NCBI RefSeq assembly: GCF_038237375.1
Contig: NZ_CP151273.1
Span: 1,860,001-1,924,000 of the forward strand
Source of the DNA: Alcaligenes sp. SDU_A2
Lineage (GTDB): Bacteria > Pseudomonadota > Gammaproteobacteria > Burkholderiales > Burkholderiaceae_B
Length of the DNA: 64,000 nt
Direction of reading: 5' to 3'
Positions within the stretch are counted from its first letter, which is position 1, and every line of letters starts with the position of its first letter. The notes under the pieces were generated by a model, which was given only the letters and a program-made list of their open reading frames with translations, was not told where the DNA came from and made no database searches. Shown in pieces: positions 52,877-60,353 of this stretch. Made by a program: the position numbers and the translations under genes.

Positions 52877-53282
52877 AATTGATTTCGAGCGCTTGGCCAT
52901 CCACGATCTGCGCGCTGCGCTCTTGTGTCTTGCCCTGGTAGGTAGCGAATACTTTGTATGCGCCAGGCTGCAGGCGTATCAGGCAATAAGGCCCATCGAT
53001 CAGGTTGTTCAGTACGGTTTGGTCCTGGCTGTTGCGGATGACCAATTGCACATCCGATACGTAGCCGGCACGCTCGCCCACATTGGCCGAAAAATTGATC
53101 GACAGCGGATAGGTCTTGCGGGCCAGGCGAAACAGCGCCGCTTCATCGCTGCCAATGCCGCCGCTGATGTATTCCGTAGAACCGTAGTATTGGCTGGCGG
53201 GCAGAGCCTGCGCCTGGATGGACGGAGCAGCCAGCAGCGCCAGTGTCAGACTTGCGATGGCCAAAGAAAGACGAGAGCTCAT
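52863..53282 (-). CDS. Exported protein with carboxypeptidase-regulatory-like fold
   Basis: The 139-residue product has a signal peptide (SLAIASLTLALLAAPSIQAQ) and a mature domain with strands YPLSINFSANVGERAGYVSD, VQLVIRNSQDQTVLNNLIDG, then PYCLIRLQPGAYKVFATYQG. This last pattern is like carboxypeptidase regulatory/transthyretin-type domains. Function is unknown. ATG 53282 is chosen: it has AAGGAAACC upstream and opens the signal peptide. Its start overlaps the NRDE gene stop by 4 bases. Confidence 0.75.
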   Translation of the reverse strand: MSSRLSLAIASLTLALLAAPSIQAQALPASQYYGSTEYISGGIGSDEAALFRLARKTYPLSINFSANVGERAGYVSDVQLVIRNSQDQTVLNNLIDGPYCLIRLQPGAYKVFATYQGKTQERSAQIVDGQALEINFMWQ

Positions 53283-54187
53283 AAGGTTTCCTTGCGGATG
53301 GAGGATGGCTTGCGGACAGGGTCGGGCTTTGGTGCGATCCCTGTCGTGACGATGGATGACGCGCCGCTCCAGTTTGCCTCTGTTGGCGTGGCCGGCCATT
53401 GGAAATACCAATCGTGTTGCCGGGTCAGGGTGGCATCGGGGGCGAAGCTGCGTTCGCGCAGCAGGCCGCGGCCATGTTTGTCCACAACAATCACGGTGGA
53501 ACAGCGTGTGCCGTATTCCGGACTGATAATGAAGGGGCTGCTCAGCAGGCGCTCACGCTCCAGGCTCAGTCCGGTGCGTGGCAACTGGGCATCGGGGGCG
53601 GGGCGGTCGTGTCGCAATGCATCGAACAGCGCTTCTACTGCTTGATCCGAACCATCGAAGCGTGATGCATCCAGCGTGTTTTTCAGGTATTGGCTTTTGG
53701 GCCAGGGGCTGTCCAGCCATTCATTGCTCAAGACCCGTGTGCCGGCATCCAGTTGCATGGGGTGGCCTTGTGGATGCCGGTTGCTGTAGTAGCCGGCCAG
53801 CATCGGGCTTGATGCCGTCGGCCATTGCAGCACGAACAGGTTGAAACCGGCGTAGTGCTGGTCTTGCGCGTGCAGCTCCTGCAAGAAAGCGGCCGGTGGC
53901 CGCCGTTCGCGCAGAAATTGCGGGATCAGTTCGCCACGCGAACGTCGCCCCGGTTCGGGGGCGGCCAGCGGTTCGCGGTAATTGGTCAACAAGGCCAGCC
54001 GGCCATGTTCGCGCTCCAGGCCCAGCCACGTGCCCCCCGCCCGTACATCCAGACCGGCCAAAATAGCGGGCTCGTTGGGCCAGGGCCGTGCCGCCAGCGC
54101 CGGGCGGGCATGAAATTCGTCTCGGTTGGCCGCGACGATCAAAGGCCAGTCCGTATTGACCCCTAGGGCGATGTAAGCGATGCACAT
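53279..54187 (-). CDS. NRDE (TANGO2) family protein
   Basis: The 302-residue protein opens with the family hallmark: MCIAYIALGVNTDWPLIVAA and NRDEFHARPALAARPWP, followed by GGTWLGLEREHGRLALLTNY, and ends with YGTRCSTVIVVDKHGRG. The N-terminal cysteine after the start methionine may act as an Ntn-type nucleophile. TANGO2 relatives have been linked to haem and lipid handling, but the enzymatic activity is not established. It is the first gene of a two-gene minus-strand unit. Confidence 0.9.
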   Translation of the reverse strand: MCIAYIALGVNTDWPLIVAANRDEFHARPALAARPWPNEPAILAGLDVRAGGTWLGLEREHGRLALLTNYREPLAAPEPGRRSRGELIPQFLRERRPPAAFLQELHAQDQHYAGFNLFVLQWPTASSPMLAGYYSNRHPQGHPMQLDAGTRVLSNEWLDSPWPKSQYLKNTLDASRFDGSDQAVEALFDALRHDRPAPDAQLPRTGLSLERERLLSSPFIISPEYGTRCSTVIVVDKHGRGLLRERSFAPDATLTRQHDWYFQWPATPTEANWSGASSIVTTGIAPKPDPVRKPSSIRKETL

Positions 54188-54371
54188 AGAAGAATTGTAC
54201 TGAAACTGGGCAAAAAGGGGCTGGTGTTAAGTCTTTCGTGCCAGTCACACAAGATTTGAAAATCGATACAGGGCAATGACTTATCGATCACGGAAATTAC
54301 TGAACCCCATCCCGCTCCAAAGCAGAAATTGCCAATGCCGCTGGGTCTCCTAGCCAGTTTTGAGGAAACTC

Positions 54372-55412
54372 TTACGCACTGCTGGAACCGAATTCGATAA
54401 CGACTTTCCCAAAGGGGCCGCAGCCCAAGCGATCCAATGCCGCATGCAGATCGCCGAACCCGTAACGGCTATCCACGACAGGCTTGATGCCCATGCTGTC
54501 GATGGCGCGCACGAGCGCTTCCAATCCACGACGATGCCCTACGCCTATGCCTTGCAGTGAAACTTGCTTTCGCAACAAGGGGCCTGTCGGCCCAGAGAAA
54601 GCAAATCCTTCGAATACGCCGATGACGGAGATGCGACCTTGGACGGCAACGGCCTGCACCGAGCGCCCGAGGTTGGCCCCGCCAGCCATCTCCAGCACAT
54701 GATCCACACCGCGATCATGCGTAATCCGATAGACCGCTTCCACCCAATCTTCGTTCATGCGATTGATGGCATGCCTTGCGCCCAACTGCTTGGCGCGCTC
54801 CAGTTTTTCGTCGCTGGAAGAGGTGACGATGACCGTGGCCCCATGCGCCACGGCAATCTGCAAGGCAAACAGCGACACGCCGCCTGTGCCCTGTACCAGC
54901 ACGGTCTGACCGGCATGCAAGCGTCCATTGTCGATCAAGGCGCTCCACGCCGTCAGTCCCGCGACCGGTAGCGTGCTTGCCAATGTATCATCCAGGCTAT
55001 CTGGCGCAGACACGAACCAATCCTGAGGAAAGGCGACATACTCGGTCAGCACGCCAGGCAGCGCGCCGCCCAGCGTTCGATAAGGGGGATTGCGCGCAGT
55101 ACCCATGGGCCTGCCATCCAGCCACTCGGCTTCAAAGTTTGAAATCACGCGCTGGCCGACGTGAAACTTCTGCACACCCTCGCCGACGGCGATGACCTCG
55201 CCTGCAAGATCCGATGCGGGGATGATGGGAAGCGCCGATGGCAAACCTGCGCCATCCTCGATGGCCATTTTGTCGCGGTAGTTGAGAGAGACAGCATTGA
55301 CCTTGACGAGAACTTCGCCTGCCTTTGCTGTCGGTATGGGCACGTTGACAAGCTCAAGATTCTGGCGACCAGGTGCTGTCAGGCGCCACTGTTTCATGGT
55401 TTTCACGGACAT
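54372..55412 (-). CDS. Medium-chain (zinc-independent type) NAD(P)-dependent alcohol dehydrogenase
   Basis: The 346-residue MDR-family enzyme has a GroES-like N-terminal domain (WRLTAPGRQNLELVNVPIPT, then NAVSLNYRDKMAIEDGAGLP and IPASDLAGEVIAVGEGVQKF) and a Rossmann domain (GQTVLVQGTGGVSLFALQIA, VIVTSSSDEKLERAKQLGAR). The catalytic Cys and His ligands and the structural zinc cysteines are absent, as in quinone-oxidoreductase-like members. ATG 55412 is chosen because GGAAG precedes it and the domain starts there. The frame continues upstream into an SDR remnant. A divergent LysR gene probably controls it. Confidence 0.83.
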   Translation of the reverse strand: MSVKTMKQWRLTAPGRQNLELVNVPIPTAKAGEVLVKVNAVSLNYRDKMAIEDGAGLPSALPIIPASDLAGEVIAVGEGVQKFHVGQRVISNFEAEWLDGRPMGTARNPPYRTLGGALPGVLTEYVAFPQDWFVSAPDSLDDTLASTLPVAGLTAWSALIDNGRLHAGQTVLVQGTGGVSLFALQIAVAHGATVIVTSSSDEKLERAKQLGARHAINRMNEDWVEAVYRITHDRGVDHVLEMAGGANLGRSVQAVAVQGRISVIGVFEGFAFSGPTGPLLRKQVSLQGIGVGHRRGLEALVRAIDSMGIKPVVDSRYGFGDLHAALDRLGCGPFGKVVIEFGSSSA

Positions 55413-55628
55413 AGGTTCTTCCATGCATTCATGCAAAACCGCTATGTTGGCAATATCCACTTGCACGGCGATGGCCTGTCCCCCTTCGCGCATGATCGCC
55501 TCCACTACATCGTCGGCATCTTGTTTGCCGCTTGCGTCGTTCACGACCACAGCAGTTTCCTCTGCGGCAAGCTGCTTTGCGATCGATGCACCTGTGACGA
55601 CTGCCGCTTTTCCAGCCAATGTGTTCAT
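55413..55628 (-). pseudogene. SDR dehydrogenase remnant fused in frame to the MDR gene
   Basis: The first 72 codons of the continuous frame read MNTLAGKAAVVTGAS, then IAKQLAAEETAVVVNDASGK and DDVVEAIMREGGQAIAVQVD. This is the start of a short-chain dehydrogenase of the 3-oxoacyl-ACP reductase type. The loop that should follow VTGAS (usually KGIGA or similar) is missing, so the nucleotide site is broken. The SDR sequence stops after IANIAVLHE and the MDR gene begins. It looks like a deletion that joined two neighbouring genes. Confidence 0.65.
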
Positions 55629-55727
55629 GCCTGCCTCTGAAAATGTTCGTTATTGATAAGCTTAATTCAAGATTATTTGTATGATTAGATGGTTTTTGTT
55701 CACTTCATTTTTTCCTATAATTCTTGA

Positions 55728-56645
55728 ATGACAGCCATTCTGGAAAAAACATCGGGCCTGCTTGCCTTTGTGCGCACCGCCGAAACCGGATCATTCAGCC
55801 AAGCAGGCCGCTTGCTGGGTGTCAGTCCATCCGCGGTCTCCAAAAGCGTGGCACGCCTGGAACAGCGGCTGGGCATGAAGCTGATCCAGCGTTCTACACG
55901 CGCGTTAAACCTGACGGAGGAAGGGGCGGTGTACTTCGATCGTGTCGCGCCACTACTTCAAGGCATTGAAGATGCAGAACAGGCTTTGCATGCCACTGAT
56001 GACGTGACAGGATTGCTTCGTGTGACGGCACCGGGCGATCTGGGTAGGACCTTGTTCGCGGGTTGGGTGCGGGATTTTTCCGCCAGATATCCGGGACTGA
56101 AGCTGGAACTGGGCATCGACGACCGCTACGTCGATCTCATCCGGGAAGGCTATGACCTTGCAATTCGTATAGGCGACTTACAGGACAACCGGCTGACCGC
56201 TCGTAAGCTGGCCAATCTGCGCACGGTACTTGTCGCCTCACCTGCTTATCTGAGTGAGCATGGCATGCCAGCGCACATCAACGATCTTCGCCAGCATGCC
56301 TGCCTACGCTATGTCACACCACGTGGCCCGTATCCCTGGACATGGGCGGACGGCACCCGCCTGGTCCCTGATGGCCCTTTTGATACCAATGACGGCTCCG
56401 TTCTGAAATATGCGGCGCTAAGCGATGCGGGTATTGCGCAACTGTCGGAAGTGGCTGTAGCCGCAGAGATCGAGTCGGGAGCGCTGCTTGTCGTCTTGCC
56501 CGATCTACCTATGCCCAGCTTGGAAATGCATGCTGTTCATGCGTACGGACGGCAGGTGCCGGTTCGTTTACAGGTCTTCATGGAATTTTTGCAACAGCAG
56601 TTTTCTCCCGTTCCAGGTAGAACAAATAAAAAGCTCAAGAAATAG
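55728..56645 (+). CDS. LysR-family transcriptional regulator
   Basis: The 305-residue protein has an N-terminal LysR helix-turn-helix (LLAFVRTAETGSFSQAGRLL, then GVSPSAVSKSVARLEQRLGM, KLIQRSTRALNLTEEGAVYF) and a C-terminal substrate-binding domain (about 90-300: LRVTAPGDLGRTLFAGWVRD, IRIGDLQDNRLTARKLANL). It belongs to the CrgA-like branch. It is divergent from the MDR/SDR frame across a 99-base AT-rich region, the classic arrangement for a regulator and its target. Its effector is unknown. It is convergent with pbpG. Confidence 0.93.
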   Translation: MTAILEKTSGLLAFVRTAETGSFSQAGRLLGVSPSAVSKSVARLEQRLGMKLIQRSTRALNLTEEGAVYFDRVAPLLQGIEDAEQALHATDDVTGLLRVTAPGDLGRTLFAGWVRDFSARYPGLKLELGIDDRYVDLIREGYDLAIRIGDLQDNRLTARKLANLRTVLVASPAYLSEHGMPAHINDLRQHACLRYVTPRGPYPWTWADGTRLVPDGPFDTNDGSVLKYAALSDAGIAQLSEVAVAAEIESGALLVVLPDLPMPSLEMHAVHAYGRQVPVRLQVFMEFLQQQFSPVPGRTNKKLKK

Positions 56646-56710
56646 ACAGCCCTTTTTGTCGCCCAATCTCCCAGTAGCTGGCCGTCATCAGCACATGTCA
56701 TCGTGAAACA

Positions 56711-56740
56711 AAAAAACACCCCGCCAAAGCGAGGTGTTTT
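56711..56740 (-). terminator. Terminator of pbpG
   Basis: On the minus strand AACACC-TCGC and GCG-GGGTGTT form a stem with one wobble and a short loop, followed by seven U. It lies 35 bases after the pbpG stop and may also stop transcripts from the convergent LysR gene. Confidence 0.8.
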
Positions 56741-56774
56741 CGGGGCATGTCGTGCGACTGGACGGCGCTGCTGT

Positions 56775-57779
56775 CTACAGCATCGCCAGGCCATTGGATT
56801 TTTCGACCAGGTTCCGAATCCGCACGGCATCGCCGATGCGCGAATAGCGCCCGGAGGAGTTCAGCAGGACGATAGCCACTTCGCGGTCTTCGATTTTGGT
56901 CAGCATGACCAGGCATTCGCCGGCTTCGTTGATAAAGCCGGTTTTGGAGACCTGGATATCCCAATTGGCATTCTTGACCAGACGGTTGGTGTTGTTAAAC
57001 GTCAGTTGGCGACCACGGGCAAGTTGCACCGAGTACTGGTCGTTGGTGGTGTATTGCTGGATGCGCGGCTGTTTGCTGGTGGCGGCCAGCAGTTTGACCA
57101 GGTCACGGGGGCTGGATACATTGTCGCTGGACAGACCCGTGGGCTCGACAAAACGGGTATTGCGCATACCCAGGGCGCGGGCTTTGTCGTTCATGGCGCG
57201 CACAAACGCGGTCAGTCCGCCCGGGTAGTTGCGGCCCAGAGCGTGGGCCGCGCGGTTTTCCGAGGACATCAGGGCCAGGTGCATCATATCGGCGCGGCTT
57301 AAGGTGGAGCCTACGCTCAAGCGTGAACTGGAGTGTTTGACGCGGTCCACATCCGCATCGATGATTTCCAGCATTTCGTGCATGGGCTGGCCTGATTCGG
57401 CCACGACCAAGGCAGTCATCAGTTTGGTGATCGAAGCGATGGGGCGCACGGCATCGCTGTTTTTTTGGTACAGCACCGTGGCCGATTCCAGGTCTTGCAC
57501 AAAGGCGATTTCCGAACGCAGGGCAGCGTTCTGGATCAAGGCGTCATGCTTGAGGCTGTTCAATGCCCGTTGGGTGTCGTTTTCGGTATAGGTAATGGGT
57601 TGCAGATTGCTTTTGTACACCAAGTGCGGCGTGTTGTAGCTGACGGCCGATGCCGGCTCGACAGCGATGGATTCGACCGCCAAAGCGACCGTTTGCGCCA
57701 GGCTCGTCGCCGAAAATGGAAGTAAAAGCAGTGCGCCCAGAGCGGCGCGTATAAAATTTGTTTTTCTGTGCGGTTGCAT
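56775..57779 (-). CDS. pbpG: D-alanyl-D-alanine endopeptidase (PBP7/PbpG type)
   Basis: The 334-residue exported enzyme has a signal peptide (cleavage near SLAQTVA) and a low-molecular-weight PBP domain with SITK (catalytic Ser and Lys), SEN and KTG motifs in the right order (IASITKLMTALVVAE, MSSENRAAHALGRNYPGG, VSKTGFINEAGECLVML). PBP7-like enzymes cut DD cross-links in peptidoglycan. About 70 residues before the SITK motif are low in complexity. It is divergent from the FlhE-like gene, with 187 bases between. Confidence 0.93.
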   Translation of the reverse strand: MQPHRKTNFIRAALGALLLLPFSATSLAQTVALAVESIAVEPASAVSYNTPHLVYKSNLQPITYTENDTQRALNSLKHDALIQNAALRSEIAFVQDLESATVLYQKNSDAVRPIASITKLMTALVVAESGQPMHEMLEIIDADVDRVKHSSSRLSVGSTLSRADMMHLALMSSENRAAHALGRNYPGGLTAFVRAMNDKARALGMRNTRFVEPTGLSSDNVSSPRDLVKLLAATSKQPRIQQYTTNDQYSVQLARGRQLTFNNTNRLVKNANWDIQVSKTGFINEAGECLVMLTKIEDREVAIVLLNSSGRYSRIGDAVRIRNLVEKSNGLAML

Positions 57780-57929
57780 CTTCAGTTTCCGGGAACGAGA
57801 AACAGAGTCTGTGATCGAATTTATGTGCTAATCCTACCAGAAAAATGTTCAGTTATATTAGGCCCTTACGTGTGTAAGTTGAAAAAATATTTAAGTTACG
57901 CGGCTTTTTCATTAAGGCGCTAACTTTTT

Positions 57930-57945
57930 CTGTATAAAAATACAG
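57930..57945. promoter_or_regulatory. LexA (SOS) box upstream of the FlhE-like gene
   Basis: CTGTATAAAAATACAG is a perfect CTGT-N8-ACAG site with an AT-only centre, 21 bases before the GTG start. It contains TATAAA, a plausible -10 box, so binding would block transcription. No convincing -35 box was found. Confidence 0.88.
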
Positions 57946-57966
57946 TGAAATAAATCCGGAAATGCT

Positions 57967-58407
57967 GTGAAAAAGAATATTGCTGGTTTTTTAAACAGTT
58001 TTTTAAAAGCCGGGCTTCTTGCATGCATGTTGATGCCTTCGGTTCAGGCGGCTTCTTTGTCTTGGAATGCCCAACAGTCAAGTGCCGCCATTACCACGGC
58101 TTCAGCACGCACGGTCCAGGTCTTTACGCCGCCGCAGACGCTGATCGACTCGCATCGGTCGGCGACGCTGGGCCGGGTGCATATCAGTTATCGGCATGGC
58201 GGCAGAGCCGTGCTCAAAAGCCGCTTGTGCCTGCAGGGGGGCGGTCCTTGCGTGGACATGAACGGTGCTGTCCTGAATACGGATGCGTTTGCCGGTCAGG
58301 ATGCCCGGCGCGGCTTTGTCCTGCAGCACGAGGTCTGGAGCTGGGCAGGCAGCGTTTTGCCGGTCTATGTGCAGGCGCATCTGCAAGTGTGGTACGAGCA
58401 GCCCTGA
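57967..58407 (+). CDS. Exported FlhE-like protein under LexA control
   Basis: The 146-residue protein has a signal peptide (FLKAGLLACMLMPSVQAAS) and a mature domain resembling flagellar FlhE: LGRVHISYRHGGRAVLKSRL, then CLQGGGPCVDMNGAVLN, FAGQDARRGFVLQHEVW and SVLPVYVQAHLQVWYEQP. The two cysteines (RLC and PCV) match the pair in FlhE. The start is GTG 57967, because the nearby ATG is out of frame. The gene precedes motAB on the same strand, which supports a flagellar link, but it has its own SOS box and the flhBA genes are not here. The identification rests on pattern, so it is moderate. Confidence 0.6.
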   Translation: MKKNIAGFLNSFLKAGLLACMLMPSVQAASLSWNAQQSSAAITTASARTVQVFTPPQTLIDSHRSATLGRVHISYRHGGRAVLKSRLCLQGGGPCVDMNGAVLNTDAFAGQDARRGFVLQHEVWSWAGSVLPVYVQAHLQVWYEQP

Positions 58408-58478
58408 GGGCGGCGGGGTGGAGATCGAGGTATAGACGGAATTGCCACTTGTCTTTGATCTGAATCAAGTCTTTGGCC

Positions 58479-58505
58479 TAAAGAAAGCCTGAGTTCTGCC
58501 GATAT
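58479..58505 (+). promoter_or_regulatory. Sigma-28 (FliA) promoter for motA-motB
   Basis: TAAAGAAA, 11 bases, then GCCGATAT: this matches the flagellar consensus TAAAGTTT-N11-GCCGATAA at all but a few end positions. It is 41 bases before the motA ATG and explains late-class flagellar expression. Confidence 0.85.
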
Positions 58506-58546
58506 GTAGTTTTGATGGCCATCGGGCCCGTAACCAGGACTTGTGC

Positions 58547-59362
58547 ATGAACCCCTCTACCCTGATCGGCATCGTGGCCAGCGTGCTGCTGTTTGCCGTC
58601 ATTTTATTTTTTACCGCCGAAAACCCCGCCCTTTTTGTGGACTTGCCCAGCCTGGCTGTAGTGTTGGTCGGTACCTTGGCGGCGACGTTCATCAGTTACC
58701 CCTTGAGCGAGGTGGTACGGATATTTGGGCTGATCGGCACGGTGCTGCGCAATGAGCGCCTGTATACCCAGCAGGATATGGACGAGCTGATCAATATCTC
58801 GCGGCTGTGGATGATGGGCGATATTCGCGCCGTGGAAAATGCGCTGGAAAAAGTGGCTAATCCGTTCCTGAAAACCGGCGTGCAGTTGGTGATTGACCGG
58901 GCCTCGGAAGAGGACATTCAGGACTTGCTGCAATGGCGCATCAACCGTTTGCGGGCTCGCGAGCATGCCGAAGCTCAATTGTTTCGCGTGATGGCCAGCT
59001 TTGCGCCCGCATTTGGCATGGTGGGTACGCTGATCGGCCTGGTCAACTTGATGTTTTTGCTGGGCGATGGCGATATTACGTCGATCGGTCAGCAGATGGC
59101 ACTGGCGCTGATGACCACGTTCTATGGCGTGCTGCTGTCTAATCTATTGTTCAAACCCGTGGCCGTGAAACTGGAGCGCCGCACCGAACAGCGCGTGGTG
59201 CTGATGAATATGATCATGCAGGGCGTATCCATGATGAGCCAACGCCGGGGCCCTGCTTTGATGCGCGAAACATTGAACTCTTTCATGGCGCAGTATCAAG
59301 ACGAAATCAACGACCGGGGCGGACGCGATGATGATTCCGATCCGGCACCCGAGCGAGGGTGA
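58547..59362 (+). CDS. motA: Flagellar motor stator protein MotA (PomA-like)
   Basis: The 271-residue inner-membrane protein has four hydrophobic segments and the MotA/ExbB core: LPSLAVVLVGTLAATFISYP, FRVMASFAPAFGMVGTLIGL, VNLMFLLGDGDITSIGQQMA and LALMTTFYGVLLSNLLFKPV. The cytoplasmic loop holds RNERLYTQQDMDELINISRL. It forms the ion channel of the stator with MotB. ATG 58547 is used; a TTG six bases earlier is less likely. The pattern resembles PomA and MotC as much as MotA, so the coupling ion is open. The sigma-28 promoter just upstream supports a flagellar role. Confidence 0.9.
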   Translation: MNPSTLIGIVASVLLFAVILFFTAENPALFVDLPSLAVVLVGTLAATFISYPLSEVVRIFGLIGTVLRNERLYTQQDMDELINISRLWMMGDIRAVENALEKVANPFLKTGVQLVIDRASEEDIQDLLQWRINRLRAREHAEAQLFRVMASFAPAFGMVGTLIGLVNLMFLLGDGDITSIGQQMALALMTTFYGVLLSNLLFKPVAVKLERRTEQRVVLMNMIMQGVSMMSQRRGPALMRETLNSFMAQYQDEINDRGGRDDDSDPAPERG

Positions 59363-59367
59363 GCGAC

Positions 59368-60228
59368 ATGGCCCGCATCGATCAGGATGTGACACTGGGT
59401 GAGTTGGCGGATCGCCAGAAGGCGGTCCAGAAAGAACTGGAAGAGGCGCGGCGCGGCATGGCCGAGCAGCAACTGGCCAGCAATCTGGGTTCGCGCCGCA
59501 GTCGGCGCTGGGATCAACCGGTATTGGCGGCAGCGGAAGAAGAAGAGTCCTGGCTGACCACGTATCTGGACATGATGACCTTGCTGCTGGTGCTCATGAT
59601 CGTCATGTTGTCCTTTGCCGGTAAGCGGGCGCAGTCCGATGCCGGTACCGCGCAGGGGGGGGCCACGACTGTTGCCCAGGCAGGGGCGGCCGGAGCCGGA
59701 GCCGGCTTGATGCCTGCCGGCGCGGGCCTGCTGCCGGAAAGCGGCAAGGCAGTGGGGCAGGGGGGACAGGACCACGGATTGCAACTGGATGGCTTGGGTG
59801 ACGATATCGATGTCGTGGTCAATGATCAGTCCATCAGCTTTCGCATCAATAGCGAAATCCTGTTTTCGTCCGGGGGGGCGGATCTGGGCTTGGAAGGTTT
59901 GGCCGTGTTGCGCAAACTGGTGGCCGTGCTCAATACATCTCCTCATCAGATTGTGATTGAAGGCCATACCGATTCGGTGCCGATACGCAGTTACCGTTAT
60001 CCCTCGAACTGGGAACTGTCCGGGGCACGGGCGGGCAGCGTGGTGCGCTATCTGGAGTCCAATGGCGTGCTGAGCCAGCGCCTGAGCGCAGTCGGCTACG
60101 CCGATACACGACCGTTGGGCGACAACGGCACGTCCGAAGGGCGGGCCAGCAACCGTCGTGTGGAGTTGATTCTGTTGACGCCTCCGAAGGAACAGGGGGC
60201 GCAGCCCCAGCCCCAGCCCCAGCCTTGA
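59368..60228 (+). CDS. motB: Flagellar motor stator protein MotB, OmpA-type peptidoglycan anchor
   Basis: The 286-residue protein has one N-terminal membrane helix carrying the ion-binding aspartate (WLTTYLDMMTLLLVLMIVML) and a C-terminal OmpA-like peptidoglycan domain (VIEGHTDSVPIRSYRYPSNW, then ELSGARAGSVVRYLES and EGRASNRRVELILL). The cytoplasmic N-terminus before the helix is unusually long, about 60 residues, and helical. A Gly/Ala-rich linker lies between the halves. A GTG at 59359, overlapping the motA stop, is an alternative start. The protein ends in a short PQ repeat. Confidence 0.9.
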   Translation: MARIDQDVTLGELADRQKAVQKELEEARRGMAEQQLASNLGSRRSRRWDQPVLAAAEEEESWLTTYLDMMTLLLVLMIVMLSFAGKRAQSDAGTAQGGATTVAQAGAAGAGAGLMPAGAGLLPESGKAVGQGGQDHGLQLDGLGDDIDVVVNDQSISFRINSEILFSSGGADLGLEGLAVLRKLVAVLNTSPHQIVIEGHTDSVPIRSYRYPSNWELSGARAGSVVRYLESNGVLSQRLSAVGYADTRPLGDNGTSEGRASNRRVELILLTPPKEQGAQPQPQPQP

Positions 60229-60250
60229 GCGGCGCGGCAACTGTCAATGA

Positions 60251-60276
60251 CAAGGGGCACCTGGCGGTGCCCCTTG
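60251..60276. terminator. Hairpin after motB
   Basis: Perfect 11-bp arms CAAGGGGCACC and GGTGCCCCTTG with loop TGGC, 23 bases after the motB stop. The T tail is short (TTG), so it is a moderate terminator for either strand. Confidence 0.65.
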
Positions 60277-60353
60277 TTGCGTAAATCGCTGGCAGGCGCT
60301 GGTCCTGGCGTATCCGCCTGGACAGGATGCGTGTGTCCGGGCCTGGGTTTAAT

